In this document: piece by piece, positions 10,272 to 21,906 of the stretch | Numbering within the stretch: the stretch's first letter is position 1 | Layout of the letters: every line of letters begins with the position of its first letter | NCBI GenBank assembly: GCA_002633025.1 | Contig: NMRB01001446.1 | Span: 23,698 to 87,697 of the forward strand | Source: Notospermus geniculatus | Lineage: Eukaryota; Nemertea; Pilidiophora; Heteronemertea; Lineidae | Reading direction: 5' to 3' | DNA length: 64,000 bases | Notes under the pieces: model-generated | What the model saw: the letters and a program-made list of their open reading frames with translations, nothing else | The model's database searches: none | Told to the model about the DNA's origin: nothing | Translations under genes and position numbers: made by a program

Positions 10272-10431
10272 ATTGGTTCCACCAAGCGAGCGAAAAATCT
10301 GTAAGATTTTTTCCCCTCAAAAGCCCAGTTTTCTAAGCTCTGTACATCGCTTAATATACACCCAAACGGGGCTTTTTGGTGAGAATTTGCGTGTACATTT
10401 TTCGCTCGCTTATCTATTTTTGGTGGAACCA
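10272..10431. mobile_element. Foldback with TTGGTTCCACCA ends
   Basis: The left end GGTTCCACCAAGCGAGCGA pairs with the right end TCGCTCGCTTATCTATTTTT and GGTGGAACCA. An almost identical copy is at 10537-10698. Confidence 0.7.
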
Positions 10432-10536
10432 NTGCTTATCACCCGTGCTTGTTAGTTATGTTGACGATCATCTCGTGGCTGGTCCAAAAAAGACGGCACC
10501 GTGCATTGAAGGCTTTGATCGTTTGCTAAGCTAACC

Positions 10537-10698
10537 ATTGGTTCCACCAAGCGAGCGAAAAATGTACAAGATTTTTTCCCCTCAAAAGCCCAGTTTTCTA
10601 AGCTCTGTACATCGCTTAATATCCATCCAAACGGGGCTTTTTGGTGGGAATTTGCGTGTACATTTTTCGCTCGCTTATCTATTTTTGGTGGAACCAAT
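10537..10698. mobile_element. Foldback with TTGGTTCCACCA ends, second copy
   Basis: Second copy of the element at 10272-10431. Its inner arm GAAAAATGTACAAG pairs better with TGTACATTTTTCGC than in the first copy. Confidence 0.7.
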
Positions 10699-11829
10699 GG
10701 TCATCTTAGCAAACGTCTATTAAATCGGCCCATAGCGTTTCACCATGCGTTTTCACGCCCTGCCCATTTGTTCGCCCATTCTCCGAACAATAGTCGGAGC
10801 TGTTGGAACTCTGTGGGAGAGAAATAGCCTTTCGTAGAATCACTAACATCATTGTTGGCCCCTAGTAAAGAAGGAAGGAATATCATTACGGCAAGTACGA
10901 TTTACATATGCCATACTCCAGTATCTATACCGTAATTTCTTTCTAATCTAATATTTTGATTCTTTCTAAGAGGTCACAGACCAATATGGAGAGTCCGTCT
11001 CTCAAGCCGCACTATCACAGTTGCCATTGGTTCAAAGCCTGTCAGTCTGATGTATATCATTCATAAAAGCCAATTGGGCTATTATCATGGGCAGTCTCTA
11101 AATGATTCAGTACTCATGTATGTGGCAGGTAGACCTACTATTCAGAGTTATCACGGACTTTGCCTGTGACTTATCAGAAAGGAAGTCACTCACGTACAAA
11201 TGAACGACTGCATGGCAGAACAGCGAAAAGGCGCTACTCTCCTGGACAGTTGTTGGAATTTGCTCTCTGAGAGAAAATCTCTAGCGGATAACGAAACGAC
11301 AGTTACTTCCGAGAGTGTAGAAAAACTTTCGGAAGTTTATCTCAGGAGTTATTTCATGCTGTCAAGTGGAGGGACTATTGAAAGATTACATCATATTGGC
11401 TGACAGAAGGTGTCGACATAATCTGTCTAGTGGAGTTGTACTGCCTTTAGTCACACTTTAGTTTTGGCGTGCAACCCTACAAATGTTTGTACATGTAGTA
11501 GTTCAACGGAACGTGTAGATATGACTGAACATGTTTTTCAACTATTTTTGAGAAATGACAAACCAACAACAACCGTTGAATTAGAACATTCAATCTTTTC
11601 ATTTCGCCCGTGGAAACATGCACCGTGCTTCGCCAATTAACATTGCAAACGTGGGCAGCACCAGGTGTAACATAGTGAATAATACACCTTATGAAGGTAT
11701 GAAATTATAATGCTTTTTGTACATGTACTTAGCGAGGCAACATCTGATTGCTTCCCACCATTGGTGCAATTTCAATACCTTTACTTGCAATAATTAGCGA
11801 GCGCAGCTGCCCAGCGTGAGTCTGTTGAC
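10699..11829. other. Intergenic sequence
   Basis: A 67-codon frame with an ATG (11200-11403) has no recognisable domain or splice context. Nothing else was seen. Confidence 0.4.
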
Positions 11830-12940
11830 AGTTGCGTAATTTGCACGTTTCCACTTTTTGCGTTTACTCTCTTGGCCCCCTGGTGGACAAATGGAGAATT
11901 GTATCTGTGTCATTCTTCGACACGACGAACCTTTGAAATTTGATACATCATCCCACCGCATTTGAAGTCAAAACACTCAGTCATTCAGAAGTTAAAGAGC
12001 GGAAGGAAGCTTTGTCATTTTTACAAAGCGCCCCCTGTTGGCAAAAAACATCAATCAAAGTCTTATGCCATATAGTGCATCCCAACTAGCTCAACCTGCA
12101 ATATAACTTTGGTGAAATTCTGCTGAATAATAAAGACAGCAATCACATTTTTGTATTTACGGTTTTGGTCCCCTGGTGGCTAGGTGTGGAAAATATTAGC
12201 AGGTCCATTCTTCGACGCCACACACCTTTGACCTTCATACATCACCCCATCGCGTACTAAGGCTGAATCGGTTAATGTCGTCCTGGGTACACCTCATTAT
12301 TACCCTGGGTATTCTGGGTAATCCTTTTTGTTACCCAGGGCGATCCTGGGTATAAATAAGGTACCTTAACATTACCCAGTTTGAAATCCGCGCCATTCTC
12401 CAGTTGCGCTCGAGTACGGTACTGTCTTATTCTAGCCCGCCACGAATTTATACACGTATATTTTGACGTGGTGATTCTGTCAGAATGGCAACTCGCGTTA
12501 AAGACCGCGATATTACTGTCGTATTTGCAATCTATTCCATCCTATGGCGCGAATTTTAAAACTGGGTAATGTTTAGGTACCTTATTTGTACCCAGGACGA
12601 TCCTGGGTAACAAAAAGGATTACCCAGGATTACCCTGGGTAATAATGAGGTGTACCCAGGACGACATTAACCGATTCAGCCGTACTAAGTCCGGGCCGTC
12701 ATTCATCAGTCAATCTTAGGCTTTATAGAGGGGAAGGGGAAAACGGACGGCGAGCGTCGAGTGGCAATCACGGACGGATGCCCGGTATTTGGAAGTCCCC
12801 CATCCGAGGGCTCCGGGGACCCTTTCTTGGTACATATTTGCGTTGACTAAAGTATGCCACAAAAAGACCACTCACATTTTTGTATTTACGGTTTTGGTCC
12901 CCTGGTGGGAAAATCTGAGCGCTCGCTGAAGTCGGGCGTG
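11830..12940 (+). repeat. Degenerate tandem repeat, period about 300 bp, about three copies
   Basis: The words TTTTGGTCCCCTGGTGG and a following CATTCTTCGAC block recur near 11870, 12165 and 12890. The last interval is lengthened by the Mutator-like element at 12262-12680; without it the spacing is about 300 bp. Confidence 0.6.
12262..12680. mobile_element. Mutator-like foldback with 9-bp target duplication
   Basis: CGTACTAAG is present at both 12253-12261 and 12681-12689. The element begins GCTGAATCGGTTAATG and ends with the complement. The arms are about 125 bp and nearly perfect, each with repeated CCTGGGTAA-type words. A 9-bp target duplication with long terminal repeats is typical of Mutator elements. 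No transposase is present. Confidence 0.8.
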
Positions 12941-13506
12941 AGCGCTCGACGTCCAATCACACCCTCATAAAAGGTGTATGCTGCTCCCTGTGTGGATCTT
13001 ATTCCATAGATTCAAAATACAGAAGTGTTGCTCCTGGCCGGCGGTTAGGGAAATCCCTCGGGCGTTAGCCATATCACCATAGCTAATTGAGACCGACATC
13101 CTGTTGTCTTGGTCGTTAATGAACAAATGCCTTATCACCATTTCTTTGTACTACATTACCACAACTTAATTAGCAATTAGGCAAATAGAAGAAAATAAAC
13201 AGGGATCGAGTGACAAAGGCACACCACAGAGATACCGTTGTTCTTTAATTTTCTTGGGGAGTGCCACCAAGGCTAGTCCAAGGTGTCAACGAACTGAGGC
13301 CAACTCGAATGTCGTTGAGACTTCTATTGGCCTACTCAAATGTTGCGACAGCCCATTTCGTGGGTTACAGTTGGCCTACATGTATTGGCCTTGAATACGT
13401 GTAGATGTAACTAGTCAAATAAAAGGTACTTCGTGTAATTTGGCTGAAATCTCTTATTTCAGCCCCTAACAAGCATTAACTGGCGTCAATTGACTTGTCG
13501 AAGTAT
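12941..13506. other. Intergenic sequence
   Basis: Nothing recognisable was found in this stretch. Confidence 0.4.
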
Positions 13507-13637
13507 TAGGGAGTTTTCGCAAAGTCCCCGAAACGCCAACGCGAACGTCAAACCGATTGTTCGATGCCACGAAGAGAGCACCGAACAAAATGATAGACGT
13601 TCGTTCTGGCGTTTCGGGGGCTTTGCGAAATCTCTCT
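13507..13637. mobile_element. TAGGGAG-family foldback (CGCAAAGCCCCC type)
   Basis: Arms AGGGAGTTTTCGCAAAG and complement, bordered by TA-rich sequence. It is the same family as 9311-9440. Confidence 0.75.
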
Positions 13638-13745
13638 AATATTATAACACTACCCGTAAGTACTAAGCGTCGTTTAAGAAACACGGCAGCGAATTTTAAA
13701 AGGGCAAAAAAATAATAATAACAGATTTCTAAGGTGAAAACATAG

Positions 13746-13818
13746 CTTCCTGCCGGACACGAACCCACGGACCCTCGCACAAGGCATCATTAAGCACGCC
13801 TTAACCACTAGGCCAAAT
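13746..13818 (-). repeat. tRNA-like SINE head or tRNA relic
   Basis: On the minus strand the sequence TGGCCTAGTGGTTAAGGC fits an RNA polymerase III A box. GGGTTCGTGTCC about 45 bases later fits a B box with one mismatch. It does not fold into a convincing intact tRNA by eye, so I read it as a SINE head or decayed tRNA. Confidence 0.5.
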
Positions 13819-14448
13819 CCCCATCTTCAAAAAAAGATGGTTCACTGACCTATGTTAAACAAGGTGTCTCTCAGCATACTGCGAGTAGTCAAAGCAATAT
13901 CCGAACACGAACAGTTTTTTATGTTATAAAAGGGGCCACAAATACTGGAGATACATTAATTAAAGAGTGTTAAAAAATCAATATTAAGTGAACGTTTATA
14001 ACAAAATCAGAGATTTCCCTGAAAATCAAACAAAGACCGATATTTTCCTCTTCACTGGTCTAGCGGAGAGATTTTCCTGTTTTCTGTTTCTCAAACGACG
14101 CGATTATAGTCTCACCTGTCATGATGATCAACGGGAAATCTGTCCAAGTGTAGAACTTCAAAACCCGGTCATTTCTTTGACGCACAACTGGAAGTGCTGA
14201 ACGTACACTGGGGTCTTCTTCAACGGTAATTGTAAATGGAACAGCTTGTATTATACCTAAGCTGTTCCATCTACCATTATGCTACCCCTACTATATTACG
14301 ATATTATTTGAACTTACAAAATTTTTATGACCTGGACTCGCGTGGGGGTAAGTTGGATTCTCCCGTATCAGGGTACATGACATTCTTTTACCACTCTGAA
14401 ACAGACCCGAGCCTGACGTTATGACGTCGTTCGGACTCATTCTTGACA
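13819..14448. other. Intergenic sequence with one small hairpin
   Basis: GGAACAGCTT and AAGCTGTTCC (about 14237-14273) form a small hairpin; nothing else was recognised. Confidence 0.4.
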
Positions 14449-14478
14449 CTAGAGGGCGTTCCAAATAACACCCTCTAG

Positions 14479-14619
14479 TATCGATCAGCCACCGCCATGT
14501 TGAAAAGAAGTGCAGCGCAATAATATGTGTAAGGATTCCTTACCATTGTGAAGCGGTCCCTAACGGTAACTCCATTAGGAGGAGTGATGCGGTCAAACAT
14601 GGCGGTGACTGATCGATGA
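14479..14619. mobile_element. Foldback with ATCGATCAG ends
   Basis: TATCGATCAGCCACCGCCAT is inverted against ATGGCGGTGACTGATCGATG. A smaller hairpin (TAGAGGG ... CCCTCTA) lies just left at 14449-14478. Confidence 0.6.
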
Positions 14620-14688
14620 CAGTGTCTATTTGGGTAACGTAGTGGAGAAAATGGGCACTGTTGTACAGTTTGGTTCGGACTCTGATAT

Positions 14689-14801
14689 ATTTGGCTGACA
14701 TGTTGATGACGTCACTGACGCAACAATGCCGTCATGCTGTGCCAGTGCCGTATATCCACGCACGACAAGATGACGTCATTGACGCAAGATGTCAGCCAAA
14801 T
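14689..14801. mobile_element. Foldback with ATTTGGCTGACAT ends and CRE-like sites
   Basis: ATTTGGCTGACATGTTGATG pairs with the opposite arm at 14770-14801. Both arms carry TGACGTCA, the CREB/ATF palindrome. A further small hairpin (GAGATTTCATTC) follows at 14806-14847. Confidence 0.6.
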
Positions 14802-14847
14802 GTTCCAGAGATTTCATTCATCAAAACTCAAGTCTCGAATGAAATCT

Positions 14848-15572
14848 CGCGGGACCAGATTGATTCTTTTACACCGGCAATTCATAGGTGTGACCGCAAA
14901 ACCTGGAATTTTTATGTAGTATAACCAAGGCTTGTATCGTCCAAATCCCGAAAAGCCCTCAGACGACAACATGCCAATGAACCACTTAAACCGCTCTTGA
15001 CTCATTTTAATCGAACAACACCCAGGGGACCTGGGATCCAATTTCTATCAGGAAAGTGATTTATCCGCATGACTATCGAAAGCTCCGTCATCACATGCAA
15101 AAGGCTTACATCTTTGCAAAAATAACTGTTCTTTTCTGCTTCGTTTGGCCCTATTGAGTACTGAAGCGATCTACGGTGGACCATAAGGGCGCAACCGAGT
15201 GGAAGATGATTCCCTCAAGATATTGTTTCCTCTCGAGGCACCGTAATCATATGGTTCGTTTGTTGTACATGTGGTCACGACTACTGGCTTACGGCGAGTT
15301 GTTTCTTCAAACGAGTTTGAAGGAAACACAACCCTAGGTACTCTGTCCATGCTAGATATTTTAGTTCTTGATCGATATTAGGGACCATCTCAAAAATACC
15401 TTGAAGCCAAAGAAGTGTAAGTTTTTTCACTTCTGTATTGACCCCCCCCCCCCCCCCCCCACCCCACCCCGCTCAGAAGTGAAATTTCGGCATCTAATTG
15501 GCTTCACTCATGGGTGGTGTTACACAAGTCTTATTAAAGATGTTGGGTAAGAGGAAAGGACTAAACAACTTG
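14848..15572. other. Intergenic sequence with poly-C run
   Basis: Contains a C-rich run at about 15441-15470. The block 15385-15440 resembles the reverse complement of 285-345. No gene was seen. Confidence 0.5.
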
Positions 15573-15726
15573 TTGAATAAAAACACAGTTTTTTGACTGA
15601 CTTTAAGAACAGTATCCAGAGCAGTCTTGGTATTATTTGTAAGAGTTGACCTCAGTATGTATCCAATTTTAACATCTCAACCAGATCACCAACTCATGAA
15701 AACAACACTTTGCAAGATGTCATGAA

Positions 15727-15727
15727 N
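15727..15727. other. Undetermined base (possible assembly join)
   Basis: A single N lies exactly where similarity to copy 1 of the duplication breaks off. Confidence 0.8.
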
Positions 15728-15871
15728 TATGTTGATTACATCATGATGGAGGCATCTGATGTTGAAAATGATTAGCTCATTGGATCGCCCAGGTTGACAA
15801 ACCTATGGGTAGGATGTGTTACCAGAGCTGTAGCTGCTGAAGGAGATGAGATATGGAGGCGTGACAGACTG

Positions 15872-15891
15872 GACACACAGACAGACACACA

Positions 15892-15930
<39 letters not shown>
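15872..15930. repeat. AC microsatellite
   Basis: A nearly pure CA/AC dinucleotide run with a few CAGA interruptions. Confidence 0.95.
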
Positions 15931-15932
<2 letters not shown>

Positions 15933-15948
15933 CATGACCAAAAACAAT

Positions 15949-15979
15949 ATGGTTCCCGATCTTAGTGATCGGGAACCAT
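15949..15979. repeat. Perfect hairpin
   Basis: ATGGTTCCCGATC and GATCGGGAACCAT flank a five-base loop. Together with the adjacent AC microsatellite it could be the end of a Helentron-like element, but no second end was found. Confidence 0.6.
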
Positions 15980-16469
15980 AATTAGCGAAACGAGGAAACT
16001 GTAGTAGAATCCGGAACGTGACTTAATTTTTAGCGATGCCAAAGATTCACCTTCATCAATAACCTTTCTGGTAATTATGATATCCCTTTCAGATGACAGT
16101 TAAAACAAATGACAGAGTGGATTACGTGAATAAACAGAATTCTTTAGAAAGAAACAGTGTCATTAGGTTCACATCTATTATTTTCTAGCTCGCGGTTCAG
16201 ACTCACTGTGACTGTTGTTAGTGACTCGCCACGTTCTGCCATGGGGACTCAAAGCAGACCCACCCTAAGCAGACTGGGTATCTTTACGAGGTGGACATCA
16301 AACTTAACTCCCCAAGTTGGACAGTATTAATTTCGACCTCTAAAATCGGGACGTCTTTCAATTACGCACACCTCTTTTTCTGTCTCACCTGATGATTTAC
16401 TCGATGAGAATTGCCATAATTTAAGCCACAAAGCGTACAAATCCTGGGGGGCACCGGAATATGTTAATA

Positions 16470-16619
16470 GCGAGGTCTAGAAATCAAACGATAAACGTAA
16501 ACTTTACGATAACGTTATTTTTCATACTTCACATTAACCAGAGTTTTTATTGCATTTTCGGTACAAAAGTAACGTTGTCGTCAACGTTTACGTTTATCCT
16601 TTGATTTTTAAACGTCCCT
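16470..16619. mobile_element. TA-flanked short foldback (AAATCAAACG type)
   Basis: Duplicate of the element at 1061-1205. The arms differ by a few substitutions and this copy is better preserved on the left side (AACGTTATTTTTCATAC). Confidence 0.75.
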
Positions 16620-17665
16620 ATTGATGGTCTATACCTGCCGTAATGGTCGCGGGTGTGAACATTGGGATAATGAACGGAAAGATCGACAGTTGTGACACCG
16701 CATGGGACTGTATATGTGACCCGTCACAGCAAAACTAAGCGCATTTCGCTCAGAAGGTGAGCCTCAACGAACTAAGATGACACCAGGAGAGAATGAAAGA
16801 AATAGACTCTTTCAGATTTCACAATAGACAGACAATATTGAAACTGACAGTCATTTGGTCTCAAGCTGCCAAGCTAAGAGCGACATGCGCCTGGCTTTGC
16901 TGCGACGGGTCACAAAATATATGTATGACACTAGAAATCCAAATGTCTTTGTAAGTCTTGTTTCAATATACATATTGCACCGTATTGAATAACCCCATCT
17001 TGGCTTCCTCATTAGTCCTAAAACTAGAGTTAGTTCGTGGCAGTGAGGTCACGTTCCTCGTAATATCGATCGCACTTAAATTTATCCCGATGAATGAATA
17101 TAAGTAGGATTTTACCACAGTCACATTGTGAATAAGCTGGTCAATGAATCAACGAATATTCAATGAACTGTCGCTGTAACTGAGTAGATAAAGTATTATG
17201 ATAGGAAATTTCGTGTTCTGATATAGTTTGCCTTAAGGAGTATTTTTCCTGTTACACTTCCTCTCCTCCTGAACACAAGTCTCTCTCTTATGGAAAATAT
17301 AATTGATATGTACACTGGAGCCTCATCACGCCTTCGCAGAAATGGGCCAGGGATGGTTCTGTAATGGATCTTGAGTTTATTCTTCATCGAATTTCTAAAA
17401 GGACAATAGCTTCGGTCCAAGCCTCTTCCACTTTCCCAGCAAAGCTTGCAAACACGACTTCCTATAATGCAGTAAATTGAAATTCTCAGCGGGTGCCCTA
17501 GGCTGTCTCTGGTAATTGCTCCCCTTCAAAGCACTCGGCTTACGGTCGGGGTCATGTTGCAGCAATCTAGCGTAACTTATGCCATTTGTATAACTAGATC
17601 TCGCAGAGTGATTTCAAGATTGATTTGCTGATATAAATTCTGGAATGTCCGGTGTACTCAGCCTT

Positions 17666-18066
17666 ATAGCTCTAGCGTCCAATGGAAATACCTAGTAAGT
17701 CACATTTTTGGAAAAAATGAGTTAAGGCCAAATTCGTTCTTAATAAGTATTGTTTCATCATAATAAACAGTTCCTGTTTGCAAAATGTTCGCCCGCAAAG
17801 CCCCGGAAAGACAGTGGTGCACTTACTCGGTTTTTACGTCTAAGTCATCAGAATTGTGACTTACTACGTTTTTACCTTTGCAAATTCAGCATGAAATCAG
17901 AGGTAAAACATAGCAAATTGCATTTAATCCTGCTGTATGACATATTTTTAATTAGAAGTGTTTTCTACAACAAAACTCTTCCAAGTTATCATTCCACATA
18001 AACCCACTTTTCTCGAAAACAACAAAATGTGACATACTAGGTATTTCCATTGGACGCTATAGCTTC
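17666..18066. mobile_element. Foldback with TATAGC..AGCGTCCAATGG ends
   Basis: AGCGTCCAATGGAAATACCT at the left is inverted at the right (18022-18062), with about 45-bp arms around a 310-bp centre. No coding content was recognised. Confidence 0.7.
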
Positions 18067-18079
18067 ACAAGTTATTGTG

Positions 18080-19200
18080 GGGTTAGAATTCGCCAGTGGC
18101 TCGTCTTCGTATATATATTTGCACTCCTTTGATACACAACTTATTCATGAAATAAAATGACTTGTTATGGCATACCTGCTTCTAGCAATATCTAGCCGGA
18201 TATGCGATGTGGAGAATCGGTCCATTGTCAAGGAAGACTAAAATATGACTGTCAGATATAGGCAATAAGCGCATAGTAACCCCTTGGTTATCAATTGGCC
18301 TCTCCTTGAGAGAATCTCACAGGTTTCTAGCTGATTACTCTAAGAACTGATGACACTTATAATCAAACTCGCTAGCCCAGAGGTACGGCGTTCCGTGTTT
18401 TCGGTTTGCCCCACTTGTACCTCTGGCTTCATACGCCCTCATCACTCTGCTGGGAATGAGCACAGTGAGCAAGAAACCGATCTGCAGCTATAGTTTTTTA
18501 CACTTGGAAAAAATCACATTCTTTCCACCAAGTTTAGTAATGTATCGAAACACCAAAACTACCATGATTTCGAAACTTTGTTCATTATTGTGTGTTGCAC
18601 TATTTTTCGGCGGATTACACGTTTGGCTGTGCTTCGATGTCGCCGTTCCGGCAGAAATAGCTTCCAATTTAGAAGCAACCAAATCGACGGGCCAATCAGC
18701 TTCGTCGAATTTGACCACGTGATTTTGTGAGATAAACATAACCAGTGCTTCCATGGAGGCATCCATCTTGAAAGACGTCATTCCTATACGCGAAAAGAAG
18801 TGCGATGCACTAACGTTTGAAGGCAGAGTTACTAAGGTGGAACCGTGTGACCTCTGCGCAGGAGTTTGACTTATAATTTCTGTGTGACATATACAATTTA
18901 TGGAAATTTCACTTGAAGTTCACTTCCGATGCATATCCTAACTAGCGCAAGAAAACTCCCCCGTAGAGAAGCACCGCCACTGCAGTGGTTACATGTTGCG
19001 TCAAACAGTACAATGATACATCGTGTTTTTTTTCACTGTTTTTTTCATTCTCATCGACATTTTTCTCGTTTACAATTATTTTTGTTAAAAAAATCGAATG
19101 CCATTCTGGCTCACGATACTATTTATACGAAATAAATCTTTCCAGGTTGAAAAAAAACATAAAATATATAATATGCAATTGGGGTAAATCTGTCGTTTCT
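18080..19200. other. Intergenic sequence
   Basis: Opposite-strand frames at 18456-18722 and 18488-18781 overlap each other. Neither has a recognised domain. No repeat was found. Confidence 0.4.
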
Positions 19201-19202
19201 CA

Positions 19203-19415
19203 TAAGCAGGTGTGCCTGCGGGTGGTGCAGTGGTCAGAGCATTCGACCGGTAACCAACAGGCCGCAGGTTCGACACCCACTTTTTACACTCAAATAGTCG
19301 GAATGCATCAAGTGTGCGCTGAATGAGCTCCTTCTTGAGGTCTACAAAAAGGTTTTTCGAGAGACTGGGGTAATAATGTAAAAGCGCTAATTACGTAAAG
19401 CCCCACATTAGTACT
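19203..19415 (+). repeat. tRNA-derived SINE
   Basis: GGTGGTGCAGTGGTCAGAGC fits an A box and GCAGGTTCGACACC fits a B box 30-40 bases later. The body (CGCTGAATGAGCTCC, GAGAGACTGGGGTAATAATG) resembles the 3' parts of the SINEs at 35130-35345 and 41560-41828. Confidence 0.7.
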
Positions 19416-21085
19416 ATGTGTCTTGCACTTTGGAACGGGCAATTGGATTTACGAAACAAACTCATGATAAACGTATGTAGATGTTTTTTTCTTGCTTGAT
19501 GTGGTTTTAATTCTTTTTTAGAAGTCGCACTATGGAAACAATGGACGGTATACCCTTTTTCTTTTCATTGCGAAACCGAAAATAAAAGTCTAGTTCGTTG
19601 CGGAATCTCTTCCTACGCAAAAGATATTGTGTCCCAGTAGTTTTTCATGACTTCGGTTACATGTAGACGTGAGGAAACACAATAGGACACCTTGGGGCTA
19701 ATCACTGCGGTATTCTCGACATCCATGTACCCCTCCCCCCAGGAGGGCAACCAAAGCGTAAAATGAAAAAGTGTTAAAATGTAAAATGTCGCCGGTCTTT
19801 TCGCCGTTGTGAGCTACGGTTGCCATGGATGTTATAATTAACAGGTACTACTTCCGGCGAATGCCTAGCACCGGAACCTGCTAACGAAGAAACAGTGAGA
19901 ATTTCCCATTGACATTTCTTCATCGAGGATGTATAAACATTTTTACAGCGCTATTACATTATCGTTGCCTAAGACACGCGACGAGCGGAAAGAATTAAAG
20001 CTTTTAGTATTGAATTTTATTTGATTTATCGTCCAGTGTTTCTGTGATGATTTTTACTAGTATATGAGAGACTGCGTTCTAGATTCCTAGGAAATTATTT
20101 TTCATTAATTTCTAATTTTGCCACATTAATACATAGTAAAGGTCACGTTTAGCATATGCTGAAAGTTTACGAGTTCCAGACCGACTCGTGCGCTTGACAT
20201 TATAGGGTATGAATTAGTTACTGTTTTCTTAGGTGTCTTAAGACTTGACATATTTTTCAGTACCAATGCACTAACTAATGAACGCAATGAAAAGAGACTT
20301 CTATCTGATAATGCACAGTTGGTAGGCACGTGGGCGCGCTTTGTGACACTAGTAGTTATCGGCTGAGCTAGATTTTTTTTTTCTTCTCGACACTGTAATT
20401 TGTTACATTTTTTTTGACGTTAGCCCTAATGTTTTGTACATCATACCACACAACATAGTTAATAGGAGCATGTAGTGCGAGTTTCAGGTAGAAAGGTGAA
20501 AATATGTGAAAAAAATAACCAGTGAATTTTTGAGTGAATGTTCATTGGTTTAATCAAAACTACATCTCTTCGATCTATTTTGGTTCAGTGTATCTCATTA
20601 TTTACTAAAAGCACATGCATACTCGCACGGAAATGCACAATATTCTGTAACCATCTTCTTACGAATAAAAGTCTAATAGTGAATTTCTTGGGCCGTGGAA
20701 TTATTCCCAGAGTCATCTTTGACTGCCGCAATAACTTCCTTTAAAGCTTTCACGATTTCGTCACACCATAACCCTGACACTTGAGATTAAACCGATCTAT
20801 CAAAACTGAATTGTTTACGTTAACAAGTATGACGTCAATTAAACGTAGAATCCATTTCAAGCACTGTAGTAGGCCGGCCAAACCTCCAAAAAGCCTCTCA
20901 AAAAAATTAGTCGGCATTTTCTGTTAATGGATGGCATCCCCTCTAGAACTGAAAAATACTGGCTACTGAATAAGATTAGGGTGGATGCCACTCTTAAATT
21001 TTAATTTTGACGGAGGTTACGGCCGATTCAATTTTTGGAACTGACTTTATCATTGGACCCGCGAGTGAAAGTATTTGATCCACTA
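19416..21085. other. Intergenic sequence
   Basis: AT-rich, with no gene or repeat recognised by eye. Confidence 0.4.
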
Positions 21086-21233
21086 GTGGTGGATCCAGGA
21101 TTTGGGAAAAGATGTGGCGCCCTGTGGTAGGAACATTGCAATGTGCGCAAAATTCCAGAATTTCACGGTCGATTTTACAGATTTGTTGGCCAAAAGGGGT
21201 GGCGCGCGCCCTCTCGATCCGCGCCTGATTGTG
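21086..21233. mobile_element. MITE with GTGGTGGATCCAGG / GGATCCGCGCCTG-like ends
   Basis: The left part GGTGGATCCAGGATTTGGG and right part CGATCCGCGCCTG match the family at 705-858. The inner sequence (AATTCCAGAATTTCACGGTC and TTGTTGGCCAAAAGGG) matches that copy in reverse complement. Confidence 0.7.
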
Positions 21234-21610
21234 ACAGACATCCCATTTATTTCAAACCAACACCGATTTCCCCATATTTTCTCAGGAACCGACTAGGTAA
21301 CATATTAATTTCCATCATTAACTTGCAGCTCATTAGTCATTCGTTACCTAGTGTGAAAAAAACATCTGTTACATTCACAGGTTGCAATTGTGCATTGATT
21401 ATTCTCGAGCACTGTACAAATATTGGTGCTATACATAGCAATCGAAAATACGGTTAAGGCTCCTTCATGTACTTATACAAATACAAAGGTTTGTTTAGAA
21501 GCAGTGGGACGAGGCTAGAATAAAGTCCGCGCTCATGCTTGCTGTGTGAAATGTTTCAGGGTGTCGACTGCAAGCTAAACTCCATACCGCGCCCCCTTCG
21601 GTTTACCCGT

Positions 21611-21906
21611 TCTCCACAACTGCTTCACTTCGTGAAATTCGCCGCGTTTGGTCAACAGATGGCGCTGAGAGTCGACCAATGAGAGCGCCGAGCAACCAGT
21701 AACCAAGCTGGCCTGAAAGACGTTTTCATTGGCTGAGTGGATCATGTGATCTAATAGACATGGTAGCACATGAACATCCGTTGCCAATGGGCCAAAAAGT
21801 TCTGAAAGCAGCCTGCTGATAGGCTATAAAACTTTCGCGAGACCCTGACGCCATCTGTTGACCAAACGCGGAGACTTCTACGAAGTGAAGTACCGGTAGT
21901 TGTGGA
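21611..21906. mobile_element. Foldback with CTCCACAACT ends
   Basis: CTCCACAACTGCTTCACTTC and CGCGTTTGGTCAACAGATGG on the left are inverted on the right at about 21843-21906. No target duplication was found. Confidence 0.65.

Larger units (their letters stand above)
10168..10698 (+). repeat. Tandem duplication of about 265 bp joined at an N
   Basis: 10168-10431 and 10433-10698 are near-identical and are separated by the single undetermined base at 10432. Each copy ends with the same foldback with GGTTCCACCA ends (about 10272-10431 and 10537-10698). Because the joint is exactly at the N, this may be two alleles placed side by side. Confidence 0.85.
15573..17431. repeat. Segmental duplication, copy 2
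   Basis: Same order and orientation as 1-2019, but with a different middle (15727-15979) containing an N, an AC microsatellite and a hairpin. It lacks the 705-858 insertion. After 17431 the sequence is unrelated to copy 1. Confidence 0.85.

Noticed and set aside
11200-11403. 67-codon frame with ATG
   Set aside because: Too short and featureless to support. No exon signals at its ends.
18456-18781. Overlapping opposite-strand frames, one with a signal-peptide-like start
   Set aside because: No domain, no splice support, and each frame is as good as the other. Insufficient evidence for a gene.
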